Of a DNA stretch of 64,000 bases, positions 1-10,302 are shown piece by piece. Each line of letters starts with the position of its first letter. Within the stretch, counting starts at the first letter, position 1. The stretch lies in the NCBI GenBank assembly GCA_025766275.1, contig JAFKAC010000161.1:1-64000 (forward strand), given 5' to 3'. The notes below the pieces were generated by a model. That model did no database searches. It worked only from the letters and a program-made list of their open reading frames with translations, and was not told the DNA's origin. The position numbers and the translations under genes are program-made. This stretch comes from Lactarius indigo. Its lineage: Eukaryota > Basidiomycota > Agaricomycetes > Russulales > Russulaceae.

Positions 1-1202
1 TTTGGAGCGCAAGCGTTGACGTTGACGCTCGGCTTTTAGGATCACATTAACCCGGGCGCTTGGTGAGTGAAATTTGCCACGTGGTTGGCATGTTTTTTTT
101 TCTTCTTTCTCACATACAGTCGGCACGATACACTGAATGCCTCCGAGTCCGAGTCGGTGCTAATTGAATATGAACGATAAATCTTCCCAAAACTCGAAAA
201 GAGCAGATAGAGGTACACTTGTACTGACTAACCGGACTATAATAGTCTGATAGCACACTGGTACCAACTTGATGGGGTGTCGGCCAAGGTGTCAGCTAGA
301 GCTGCCATGGACAGCTGCTGACCACGCATTCAAGATTCAGTTTTAATGTGTGTTTGCGTTATCAGTAGCTGACGGCTACTGCATTCACAGATGGAGTCCG
401 AGCTACATTATTGTGGAACGGTTTATCCTTTCATAGGTGTCCAACGCCCCATTTTTAATTACGCCGGAAAAGGTTTTGTTGCATGAAGATACATCTTATC
501 GCCGATTGCCTCGCCACACGTCAAGTGCTTGTACACGACTCGGAAGTACTGCGGGATCGATAGGGCGCCGCAAGAGAGGCCAGTGGTCAAATGCAAAGGA
601 TACATGCACTTCAAGAGAAGGCAAAAAGGTTGCCCAGATATGGCTTGCGGTGGCAGTAACAAAGGGGCACGCATCTAGGCCCAGAAGGAGTAGACGCGGT
701 GATAAGTTTTTGATCCAGCGAAAATAACAAATCGAACTCAGAAATGAGGGGGCAAATATACGGCGCGACATGTGACCGCACAAATGGGCAACGAGGCAAA
801 GAAGGCGATGGCATGCGACCCCACTAAGCAGATGAACAGGTGGTAGATTGACTTTGCGTTACGATTGCGTGTGAACCACCGCAGTAGTCGACCATCGGCC
901 ATAGCTGAGGACGGATCTGAGAAACAGGACGGACACTCGGAAAGCAACCCAGTGAATCCGTGCCCCGCAGGGACAGTTCCGTGTGGCCTCTAAGTCTGTG
1001 GTTTGCGTTCAAAGACAGGCAGCTGAGACCGAATTCAAGTTCAACTCGACCCCTTGGTTCCATCGGCACTTCACGGTTCTAGATCAATTATGATCTGGGT
1101 CTATGTTGCACTGTAGTATTGTACCGTAGATTATGTGCGAGAAAGCCGAACGAGGCTGGGGGTATAAGTATTCATCGTGGCCACGGAAAAAAAAAATCCC
1201 TC
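1..1202. other. Gene-free stretch at left edge
   Basis: Short overlapping ORFs occur on both strands, but none has a recognisable domain, consistent codon bias or a plausible splice partner. The right end holds the 3' flank of the ERG6 gene. Nothing else is supported here. Confidence 0.5.
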
Positions 1203-2461
1203 TTAGGGTTTTCGCGCGATAACCAAGTACATAGGCGTAAAGAGCTAGACAACAAATTTAGCAAGAGAGCGCCTGATGAGCATCGCGGCTGACACACCTT
1301 TGTCTGACCGCCTTTTACCAACGCATCGGCGGCAAGACGAAGAGTTTCACCAACCTCCCATGTACCCTTAGGGACGAAGCGGAATAACTCGAGGACGCGT
1401 AAAGCATTATGAGTAACCAATTGACCGGACCAACTCATTCGCCAGACAGTAAAGTAATCCCAAGCAGTTTGTGCCTTCCAAATATCCCCTTCGAGAGGGT
1501 AGTACCAAGGCACGGAATCAGGGCGATCAGCGAGGTCCTCTTCAAGCTCGATTTTGAAGCCGACTGCTTTGAGAGCATCCCTCGCCTTGGACAAGGGACG
1601 CATTTCGGGGATACCATTACCCAGCTCGATCTCATGAGCTAGGGCCTTGTGTTCGGGTATGGAGGGATCCCATCTGTCGGTCATACACCATTCGTAAACG
1701 CCAAACTGAAAATCATTTCATTAGGTCAAATGGGTCACGCGCCATGTAACTTTGAACTTACCACTCCTCCGGGCTTAAGGACCTTCAATATCTCACCATA
1801 GACACCCTCCCATGTCGGAGCGTGAACAGTGGCCTCAATAGCGTAAACTGCATAAATAGTTTCAGTTGGCGTTTAGGTGAAGTGAGGGCCGGAGCGCGCC
1901 TGCATCAAAGGAGTTCTCGCCAAATTGCTCCGAGAGCTTCATAAAGTCGCCCTTCACGAACTGGACCTGATCCTGCAGGCCTGCATCCTTAGTGTACTGG
2001 CGAGCGCGACCAACTTGAAACTCGTTGTTGTTTAAGCCAACGATGTTGACATCCGCGAAACGTGCAATCTCTCTAGCAGGGCCACCCACGCCACAACCAA
2101 CGTCGAGAACGCGCATGCCCGGGCGAAGGGTCATCTGAGCGGCAAGGTAGTGCTCGTGACGGGCCAAAGACGCAGCAAACGCCTCGCCCTTGTAGAAGCG
2201 CGAGAAGTGGAATGACTTGGCCCAACCGTACTCGTAAAGTTCCGTCGCTCCGTCGTAGTAGCCTGAAGGAAAGAGGGGATGAGATGGGGACACAGTGGAC
2301 GAAATGACAGGCGAAATGGTACCATTTACGACGTCGGTATAATTTTCGACACGGACATCAGAGTCGGCTTTGACTTCCTTTTGAATGTCTTTTTGCCAGA
2401 AGCCAGCATAATTTTCGATACGTGAGCCGACACGTCCATCGTCTAGTTTGGTGGGGGCCAT
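1203..2461 (-). CDS. ERG6: Sterol 24-C-methyltransferase (ERG6)
   Basis: Transfers a methyl group from S-adenosylmethionine to C-24 of zymosterol-type sterols in ergosterol synthesis, at the ER and lipid droplets. Five exons: 2461-2323, 2262-1900, 1847-1762, 1705-1298, 1244-1203, giving 345 residues, close to the usual fungal length. The SAM-binding motif [10 protein letters not shown] lies at about residues 99-108, preceded by the family signature [14 protein letters not shown] (about 57-70) and RHEHYLA. Further family blocks ([23 protein letters not shown]) continue across the junctions, and the C-terminus ends in ARKP. The second intron (1899-1848) begins with GC rather than GT; no nearby GT restores the conserved [10 protein letters not shown] reading. 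The start is the first ATG and agrees with the usual MAPT-type N-terminus. Confidence 0.95.
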
Positions 2462-2900
2462 TTGAAGTTGCTGTGAAAAGCTATTCAGGATAGAGCCACG
2501 TGGAGAGGAAAAGAAACATACTCTTACTAGGCAGAGTAATGAACAAAAGGCGGGGGTAAGGTGAAGGAAGGTAAAGAGGTGCTGGCAAGTGCTATTTGAA
2601 CCCGACTAATTTCGATGAGACGAGGAATTTAAAAAAAAAAAATGGGCCCACTTGTGGCCACGTTTCTCAGGGCGCCGGTTGTTAGTATTACGACCTTCTT
2701 ATCCTTCACAAGTCCTGGTGCTGTTGATCACGCGATCACGGCTAATCACCAGTACCTCGCAAATACATACTCGTACGACCACGACCTGGATGATGATACC
2801 GAGTCATCAACGCCCAATTTGTGTTCGTGTGTAGACTTGAAAATTTGAAACTCCTCGTATCCATCAGGGCCCATCTGGAGGCTCAGGCGGTTTATGGTTA
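2462..2900. other. Intergenic region upstream of ERG6
   Basis: This is the presumed ERG6 promoter plus the start of a possible rightward gene. Short plus-strand ORFs at 2642-2848 show no family resemblance. An A-rich tract lies around 2631-2642. Confidence 0.4.
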
Positions 2901-4110
2901 ATGTACCTTGCCGAGGTTGAAAAACAGAACGAGGACATAGTCGCAGCCGCATATTGGAAGGGGTTGCTTGACAGCGTCCTTGTATTTGTAAGTATGATAT
3001 TCCCTCCTACTGACACAATCGTGAAGAATGGTCTTTTCTCCGGCATACCAGATTACGCAAAACCAGACTGTCTTTCTGAATCTTCTGTCGTGGTCAGCGT
3101 GCTCTGTCTCTTCACTTTGGTCCTCGGCTTTAGCTCTGTGCTCTATGCGGTCTTAGTTCAACTATGGTCCCGACGCGACATAGGGCACACTCAGTGTGGT
3201 GTTGCAACTCAAAGTCTCACAGTTGCACACGCATGTGGCGGTTCATGTTCAGATGGTATATTTAGGTTGTCCCGCCACTCTGGTTTTGCGTACCTAGAGC
3301 CAGCAACTTGCCTGGCCCTAGATCAATACTTGAAGACGAGTGGCGCTTGTTAGATCCAGTCTGGCCTGCCAGTCACTTTGTTTTGATGTCGTCTCATAAT
3401 GCCATGCGAAGTGAGCGCAATTGCACTTGAGTCGATCATCTATTATTCCCGCGCACACACGAGAGTCCTCTATGCCTCCCGGGTCTTCTCTTACTCTTAA
3501 AGGCTAATTGATGAAGTCGGCCTGCAGCTCCTTTCGCTATAATCCACGTAACTTGGAGAACCCCTGGTATGGGCTTTGGATCATGGGGCTCCTGAAACTC
3601 GTAGAACCCTTCAACAACGTGTGCACCATTCCACAGTATGCATTGTGGTACACGCTGCCAGAAGAGGAACCAGTGATCGAGCCAATCGAGGAAGTTGACG
3701 AGGGCGCTACCTGTGAACCCGAAGACGGCAGTCATGACGAGCATGGCCACGAAAGTGAAGACGAACCCAATAGCAACAACGACAGTGACGTTGAGTTGGA
3801 TCTACTCCAACATACAGACAAGAGTCCCAGGCCTGTCGCTACCCATGAGCAAGATCCTGACGTGTCATCGACCGAATCACTGCGTGACATTCCAGATGGG
3901 TCGGCATCACGAACCATTCCCAATTTTATCGCTCTCTACATTCTGGCTGAGGAATTAGCTCCCAAACCCCATTACAGGAACAGATTCGAGCGTCGTGTGG
4001 TTTACAGAATCATTCACGAGTGCTGCCCCCTCATTGTAGAGATCAAGTCATTTGGAGTCAACAACCCAAGATGTCGGGTTTCGGTGTTATCACCTTTTCA
4101 AGATGTATGA
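2901..4110 (+). CDS. Possible DUF6535-like membrane protein, model incomplete or decayed
   Basis: Two plus-strand ORFs (2901-3353 and 3508-4110) may be parts of one gene. The first reads YLAEVEKQNEDIV, then WKGLLDSVLVF, then NGLFSG. This order resembles the start of DUF6535 proteins, a large Agaricomycete family with an N-terminal acidic block and membrane spans. A hydrophobic segment (SVVVSVLCLFTLVLGF) follows. An optional 39-bp intron at 2988-3026 would bring LVF and NGLFSG together. The second ORF is acidic (EEEPVIEPIEEVDEG, then many D/E/S/N). I could not find a splice joining the two ORFs, and the usual 50-residue stretch between the first two membrane spans is missing. It may be a pseudogene. 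Function is unknown. Confidence 0.3.
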
Positions 4111-5634
4111 ACACGCCCTTCGCACGGTAGTACAGTAATTGCCGCTAGCAGCGATCACTGGACATACCAGATTGTCACGCGGGCCATTCCCAGGGCTTGG
4201 GGGGATGTCATGGATACCCAACCGTGGGATAGGCTCAAATTTCCATCTCTTGTGGTTTTGGGTACTCAAGATTCCGATAAAATGATGCAGGAGATCTCTG
4301 GTTATCTCCACAATGCAAAGCATGCCCAATTTGAGACTTGAATGAGACTGCAGCATTGTTCCTGTGTCGTGTCTGGCTTGGGTTTGGGTGCCGTCTATTC
4401 AAGCTCCGTTTAAAACATCTGTGTCCTCTTACATGCTCTCGAGACCCATCGAGTACTTGTCGCTCAATGCAATACTACGACAATAAGCTTCAGTGCAGTT
4501 CACCTCTCTCCAAATCATCACCACACGTCTTGCGTGTTGCTGCCACTGGCTGGGACATCAGCCATCTCCTGCGACGAGACTCGATGGACCTGTTTACAGT
4601 AGCCAAGTAATGAATGAGTAGACTCCAAGTCCACTCTCACATGTCGTATATCACCCTACTTTTCTATTCACTTCTCGTGAGCCAAATCCGCCTGCGTTAT
4701 CAATTGCCCTGGATCCCAACCGGCAACCACATCACTCCTGCTCGCCCAGTGTGTCGAAGACAACTTGGAACCCACTCACGAGCCTCGATCGCGAGGAGCA
4801 AACGCAGTGTCCCGCCTGCCAGTGAGGGTGCCATACACCCTGACAGCGCTCCTTTGCGAAGGTGTGCGTCTGTCGTTGGCCCTTGCGCCCTTGCTTGTGC
4901 CCACCTCACCCACCCCGTCCGCACCACGCACCACTGACAGCGGGTAGGGCCACTACATATTGACCCGTCACAGATTTTATTCATCTGCACGGCCAACTTG
5001 AACCCCCCCCCTGGGCTACCGCACCCGGCCAATTTGGGCCACAACGCACTGACCTATGCGACCGCGCTGTTCATTGGTGCAGGTGTTGGGGGGGGGGATG
5101 TTCTGTGCAGTCACGCACGCATGGTGATCTCCACTTGTCCTGGTCCCAGCGCTCAGCGCGGTCAACGCCAAGCCCCTTTTCAAGGACGTTCACGCCGCTG
5201 CCGAACTGCTTAGGGGATCTGTGTGTGTCAGCGGCACCTGCACAGTGGGCACGTGTACCTCCTTGTCATCAATGACCATGCTGACCCACCTGTGCTACAG
5301 GTGGTGCTCGTGTGCAAGAGCTCGAGGCATCACAGGTCGAGATAGGAGTTCTTGTTGAGCATGTATGTCAGGTAGCTTGCGTGTCGGATCAGTAGGGTCG
5401 CCCTCCTAGAGGATCATGTCCATATCTGCAGTAGGCTACAACCTGAGACAACTTGGACTTAGAGGTGCTTACTCAAGATACAATCCATAAATCGTATAAC
5501 TACACGGAAAGGTAACCGGCAATCCAATGGTATGGCTCCCCACCACTTTCGGGATCTAAGTAGTTGGTTAAAGAAGGAGAAAAGTGACACAACCAAGATG
5601 AGTTCAATGTACCGCACCTGAATAAAAATGACAT
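4111..5634. other. Stretch without a supported gene
   Basis: Overlapping ORFs on both strands around 4600-5213 are mutually antisense and low-complexity. Short poly-C and poly-G runs occur near 5002-5011 and 5089-5098. No domain, RNA gene or repeat was recognised. Confidence 0.4.
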
Positions 5635-6132
5635 TCAATCTCCACAGAACAGATGCCACTCGGGGTCTCGTGTGATCTCTAGAGCTTCCTTAATTTTGTC
5701 TATGATCTCTCTGGGAGGGGGTGTTGCAGTGTCCGGTGAGATATTGTCCGCAAGGGTAAGACACCAATCCAAGTGGTGCCGACGAGGGCCACTATAGTAT
5801 GTGACGAAGCGGGTGGTTGTCCGCCGCCACAGGTGATAGCAGCGGGTAAACAGGGGTCCCATCGATCTCCTGATATAGTGCTGCAACTCATCCTTATCGT
5901 CCGTGTCGTCAAAATGCTGCTTTCCCCATTCTACCAGCTCCGTGCAAGAAAAATTAAAACCATGAATCTTGCGTTGCTGGGCACGTCTCTTGCGCATAAC
6001 TCGTTGTTGGACGGAGGAATCGGCCACAGTAGTGGAGCCCGGGCCAGTAGCAGCCATCCCAAAGACCGCAAATACGAACACGGATAAGACGAGTGCAGGG
6101 ACGATTGAAGTAGTGGAGCGGGTAGTTGCCAT
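5635..6132 (-). CDS. Small hypothetical protein
   Basis: Single ORF of 165 codons from the ATG at 6132. The N-terminus has a hydrophobic stretch (SIVPALVLSVFVFAVFGMA) that could be a signal anchor. A second in-frame ATG at 6057 would give a 140-residue soluble protein beginning MAATGPG. The remainder is charged and mixed, rich in R/H/W (RRTTTRFVTYY, RRHHLDWCL), with a C-terminal helix-like region (REIIDKIKEALEI). I do not recognise the family. The composition looks coding, but there is no independent support; it could be one exon of a longer gene. Confidence 0.35.
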   Translation of the reverse strand: MATTRSTTSIVPALVLSVFVFAVFGMAATGPGSTTVADSSVQQRVMRKRRAQQRKIHGFNFSCTELVEWGKQHFDDTDDKDELQHYIRRSMGPLFTRCYHLWRRTTTRFVTYYSGPRRHHLDWCLTLADNISPDTATPPPREIIDKIKEALEITRDPEWHLFCGD

Positions 6133-6695
6133 CCTAAAGACTGCGAACACAACCACAAATCAGGTGGGCAGGAATTACTGAAGATCTCTGTAAAATGTAA
6201 ACATGGACAATCTAAGCTCTCATATTTCTCCCCCGTCGAGGGCATCGAGACTCTGGAACGAGGAAGGATGATTCTGGTCAGAAACGAAGCGCCTCTGTAC
6301 TTCCACAGACCGACCTACACCGTGCAGCCAACCCAGCCATAGCAGACAAATTGGCTGTCATCCTTGTAGCCACGAACAGGCTCAAGTCCTTGCTTAAGTC
6401 AGCGACAATGTCTGTCTCACGGAGCGAGAGAAGAGGGGATAGACTCAGTTGGTCGTCTTGTCGTCGTGCAACAGAGGCTCCTGGAAGGGCGCAGCCTGAA
6501 CTCTCTCGTCTCTCATATCCAAACCTTGCCATGCTCGGAGAATTTCCTGAACTGAAGCCACCGTCCGAAAGCGTAGGGTCTAATATTATGGGACAGGAAT
6601 TCGATAATATATGTACATACGTACATACTAGCAGTACCAAATTACACGATTATCTCAAAGAGTTCGTTTAGCAGTACCTAGGGCTCAACACAAGC
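6133..6695. other. Intergenic between the small ORF and the RAD52 3' end
   Basis: Antisense ORF pairs cover 6278-6671 with no recognisable product. The stretch includes the 3' flank of RAD52. Confidence 0.4.
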
Positions 6696-8376
6696 TCAAC
6701 GTCTAACGCGTTTGACATCGGTGCTTTCCTCAAGAGGTAAATCGCTAAGAGGTGCACGTCCTCCATTATTCGTAGTAGGCAATGGTTGCTGTTGTTGTTG
6801 TTGCATTAGACCGATCCTCGTGCCTCGAGAGTGTGACAGATACGGTGACCTGTGTGTTCGTAGTACGAGTGTTCCACGGTTGTCAGTCGTTCGTTCAAGA
6901 CCCCTTAGGGCTTCAGCAGGTCGCTTTACTCCTGCAGCCGTAATTGTAGCTAGTGATGTGGCGGAGTCTCTTATTGCTTGGCGGAGAGTCGATACAGGCT
7001 TGTCAGACGGCGGTGCGGAGACGCGAGCATCGCTCGCTAGCGCCTATAATCTCGTTAGTTGGGCTAGCTCTGCACAATACGCTGACTTGGCAAACTTCAC
7101 CGAGGCTGGAGCAGGGGGAGACTCACCGCGAGAAATTTCACCGTTCAGGTTCGCGATGCGAATTACGCTTTGCCCGCTATTGGTACCCAAGGCATCAGCA
7201 AACTCCATACCCTGCATTGCAGAGTCTTCTACGGCAAGGAATGCGTCGTTGTCCTCATCGTTGAAGTAGGAATCAAGGTCGGGGTCGGATGGTTGGTGAG
7301 CAAGTGGAGCCACTGGATTTACGTCAACCTGTCCTAGTCGAGGCAAGGTGTCCTCTCTTTTGGAACTTGACCCCTGTTGCGGTAGCCTGCCCACCTGGAC
7401 AATCCCATTGGGGTTGTGAGGGCGAGCCTGAGCCGGAGATGTTTTCTCCTGCCCATCGGCTAGTTGTTCACCACGATGTGTTTCCTGGTGAACGATAGCA
7501 CCCAGAACTGTATTGCGAAGTGGGCTGGGCTTTGACGGAGCCGATCGTATCTGGGGTGGAAGCGAGGCTGGCTTAACATCTTCCGTTGACGAAACAACCA
7601 TTGGCGACACAATATCGTGGGAACCACCAGGAGAGGGCAGGGTCGTGTCTAACCTTTCTCGACGGTGCAGGTCAGACTGATCAAACTTTGGCTGAATACG
7701 ACGGCACAAGAACGGTTCGTGATATGGTGAATATATGCGCGTCCAATGACACCGAGTCCTCAGGCTTCAGAGTTGGGAGTACTCACAAGTTGGGGCTTGA
7801 TCTTTATAACCTCCTGGGCAAACGACTTCTCGTAGAGACAGAGACCAAGGAGATTCCCAAAATTACGGAGAGCACGCTTCACCCCGTCGGTTACGGCTTC
7901 TTTCTTTGCCTGTAACGACAACCATGACGGTCCAGTACCCAGAGACTCGAACGACGCACCTTGTCCAAAGCCGCACCTTTACTCTTCAAATTCTCCCCGT
8001 TGCCGTACCCAATGTCCTCATGGTAGGTCCCATCTTTGAGTGTAACCTTCACGACAGCAGTGACACCAACGCTGCACCTTCTCGATTCGGGATCCGTGTC
8101 GATGAAGTCCGTCTCAATTCTCGTCACTGTTGAGCACCACCCGTTGTATCCAAAAACTTCGTTCGCAAGCCCGATTATCTTCCATCCTTCTATATACGTG
8201 AGCTTCGGGCCGCCTCCAGGAGAGGGCCGTTGGGACACGTATTCCGGACCAAGACGTCTGTTGAGTTTTGCTTGTATGATAGAAGCCTCAGATTTTCCAA
8301 GGTCAAAAGCGGGTGGCTTTGTTTCAGAGAAAGAGTCTTCAAGCGAGTCGCCTGGTGTGCACGGTTCGGAAAACAT
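6696..8376 (-). CDS. RAD52: DNA repair and recombination protein RAD52
   Basis: Mediates Rad51 loading and single-strand annealing in homologous recombination, in the nucleus. Exons 8376-7960, 7909-7787, 7691-7127 and 7036-6696 give 481 residues. The N-terminal annealing domain is clear: IQAKLNRRLGPEYVSQRPSPGGGPKLTYIEGW, split here as IQAKLNRRLGPEY and GGGPKLTYIEGW; then LANEVFGYNGW, GYGNGENLKSKGAALDKAKK (family form GYG..EN.KSKG.A..KAKKEAVTD) and RALRNFGNLLGLCLYEK. The C-terminal half is disordered, as usual, with an acidic stretch (SYFNDEDNDAF) and a short CAA-encoded Gln run, ending VKRVRR. The start is the first in-frame ATG; a stop lies upstream near 8466, so a longer N-terminus would need another exon. 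Confidence 0.93.
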
Positions 8377-8779
8377 GTTGTCGTAGCTCCTGATCAAGGG
8401 TATAGGACCAGGAGCGTAGAATATATAGATGGGACGACCAGAGTCAAAGGTCGTAATCAAGAGTCACTTTTCCGCCGTGCTCCAAACACAGACGCGCACT
8501 GGACGCGCCCACCCCAGATGGGATGAGTCGAGTGCGTAATTCATCACGTAATTAGTCATGAAAAGCAGTAATAATACTTGAGATAAATTATTTTACAATT
8601 TATGTCCGTCCACAAGAACACTTTAGACATTACTATGATCAAACCTTTCGATGAGGTGATAATCTTCGGATGGACATATAAGCCTCAGTTACAATACTCT
8701 TTCTATTATGGACTGTGAGAATTTGCAAAGTATTAGTCACCATTTTTCCCCATTGAGCCTGGAATTGGCACACCAAAAT
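8377..8779. other. Intergenic, RAD52 5' flank
   Basis: AT-rich DNA upstream of RAD52 and downstream of the next minus-strand gene. Nothing else is seen. Confidence 0.5.
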
Positions 8780-9535
8780 TCACTTCCGCCACGTCGTGCG
8801 AGTCATCCCACGGGACTTTTGTCTGTCCGAATTCGACAGAGTGCTTCCAGGCGGTAGCGCTGTCCCTGTTACCACCCAGGGTGGACGAGCTTGGGAATTA
8901 TGATGGCCACTGGTGCGGTTCCGATACTCTCGGTCCCAAGTGGTAGGTTTGTCAGACTCGGATCGGTGGGTGCTGGAGGTTAAAGTCGACGGTGTCGCCT
9001 CTCCTTCCTTGGCTACATTGCCTCCTGGTACTGGCAGCGCGCCATGCGTTCCGAAATAGGTGGCACCAGTCGTCTCAATAAAACCGGGAGCCATTGGGGA
9101 CTGTCGGCGGTAGACTTCATTCTGACTTGGGGGTGGTCTCCACGCGGAGCTCTGATGGACGGCTCTGTTCAAGTCCGCAGTCGTGCCTCTCGTCCGGCCG
9201 CCGCCGCCTCCCCGACTAGGTGAATGGTTGTCCACAGGGTCGTCTATTTCCATATCTTCTACGAAGAAGGAGCCATAAGGTGACGCCGTATGACCGCCCC
9301 GTCCCTCGCTCGTGGTAGAACCGCTCCTGCTACTTTTTGTCGAGGCGCTACCTTGAGAAGAGCTCGAAGAATCATGTATGTAAAACTTGGGCCGGCCATG
9401 CGACCATAGTCTGCGCTCGGGAATATTGACAGGGCGTGCACGGGCTCCACGAGGAAATCGCCCTTCACCGATTGTGCCGGGTGTGCTGTTATAGAGAGTA
9501 CGAGAAGATATAGAAAAACGAGATTGGGAAGACAT
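8780..9535 (-). CDS. Hypothetical S/G/R-rich disordered protein
   Basis: Single exon of 251 residues from the ATG at 9535 (MSSQSRFSISSRTLYN). The frame stays open upstream for 234 bp, but a TATAAA element at 9601-9596 points to transcription starting close to this ATG. The protein is mostly low complexity: a Ser-rich block (SSSSSQGSASTKSSRSGST), a Gly/Arg stretch (SRGGGGGRTRG), an acidic patch (FVEDMEIDDPVDN) and a basic C-terminus ending TTWRK. No folded domain, signal peptide or membrane span is visible. I do not recognise it; an RNA-associated role would be a guess from composition only. Confidence 0.5.
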   Translation of the reverse strand: MSSQSRFSISSRTLYNSTPGTIGEGRFPRGARARPVNIPERRLWSHGRPKFYIHDSSSSSQGSASTKSSRSGSTTSEGRGGHTASPYGSFFVEDMEIDDPVDNHSPSRGGGGGRTRGTTADLNRAVHQSSAWRPPPSQNEVYRRQSPMAPGFIETTGATYFGTHGALPVPGGNVAKEGEATPSTLTSSTHRSESDKPTTWDREYRNRTSGHHNSQARPPWVVTGTALPPGSTLSNSDRQKSRGMTRTTWRK

Positions 9536-9595
9536 GAAATGAGGCTCTTGGTCCGGGAAAGGACTAGTGAAGAAAACGGTCACTGTAGACAGGCC

Positions 9596-9601
9596 TTTAT
9601 A
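9596..9601 (-). promoter_or_regulatory. TATA-like box
   Basis: TATAAA on the minus strand, about 60 bp before the chosen ATG (9535) of the S/G/R-rich gene. Spacing suits a fungal core promoter and helped choose that start. Confidence 0.4.
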
Positions 9602-9882
9602 TGATAATTCTGCGTTATTGGGCCTAGAAAGGAAAGATGAATGGATGAAAATCTGCTGCGGGACCATACATTGGCAGCGGTGCCACAGTAGCTTAGTGCC
9701 ACACCCAGCAAGGCGGCCCGATGTCTTTACGGCATTGAGCAAAAAACCGTTGAGAGGCGTACCGTGCAAAGGATCCCATATATGGTGATGGATTGCAAGT
9801 CGCCGAACGGTGCGCAGTGCTTCGGTGACTCAGGAGAAAATCCAATTGTCTTGGTGGGGATTGATCGCATCAGGATTTATAA

Positions 9883-10131
9883 TCACTGAATTATAAGCTT
9901 TGTCTGCAAGATGATACCTAGATATGCTGTGCTAGATGCTGTGTCGATTCCCACCAGGGTAGTGACGACGGTGGAACTGACCCGCGAGTTGATACTCTGA
10001 TAACATAGCTCTAGGGTCGCTTGGGCTGCCCAAGGGTTAACATACATTAACACGTTAACGAGCAAAGACTCCAACCGGTAGCCGTTGCCCAGTGGATTGA
10101 ACTCAGTACGGTCACTGTAGTACCCACTCAT
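9883..10131 (-). CDS. Possible small ORF, unknown
   Basis: 82-codon ATG ORF (MSGYYSDRTEFNPLGNG...). It sits alone between two minus-strand genes, with no domain or homology recognised. It could be chance or the first exon of an unrecognised gene. The rest of 9536-10302 shows nothing supportable. Confidence 0.15.
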   Translation of the reverse strand: MSGYYSDRTEFNPLGNGYRLESLLVNVLMYVNPWAAQATLELCYQSINSRVSSTVVTTLVGIDTASSTAYLGIILQTKLIIQ

Positions 10132-10302
10132 CGCGAAAAACGCTCAAACAAAGTCGATGCCAAGTCGTGGGAGAAGCTTACCGCATTGGCCTTTTACCTC
10201 ACGTATTGCGCCATAACACAGGAGAATCAATCGACATACTCCCACCAAGGGATCCCATAATGACGCCGAACAAGAAACAATGCCTCGACAGGCTACTGGT
10301 AC

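Noticed and set aside
4600..5213. Cluster of overlapping ORFs on both strands
   Set aside because: They are antisense to each other, low complexity and GC-driven, with no family match.
8377..8460. Longer RAD52 N-terminus to 8460
   Set aside because: The first codon there is TTG, with a stop just upstream; the ATG at 8376 is the first valid start in frame.
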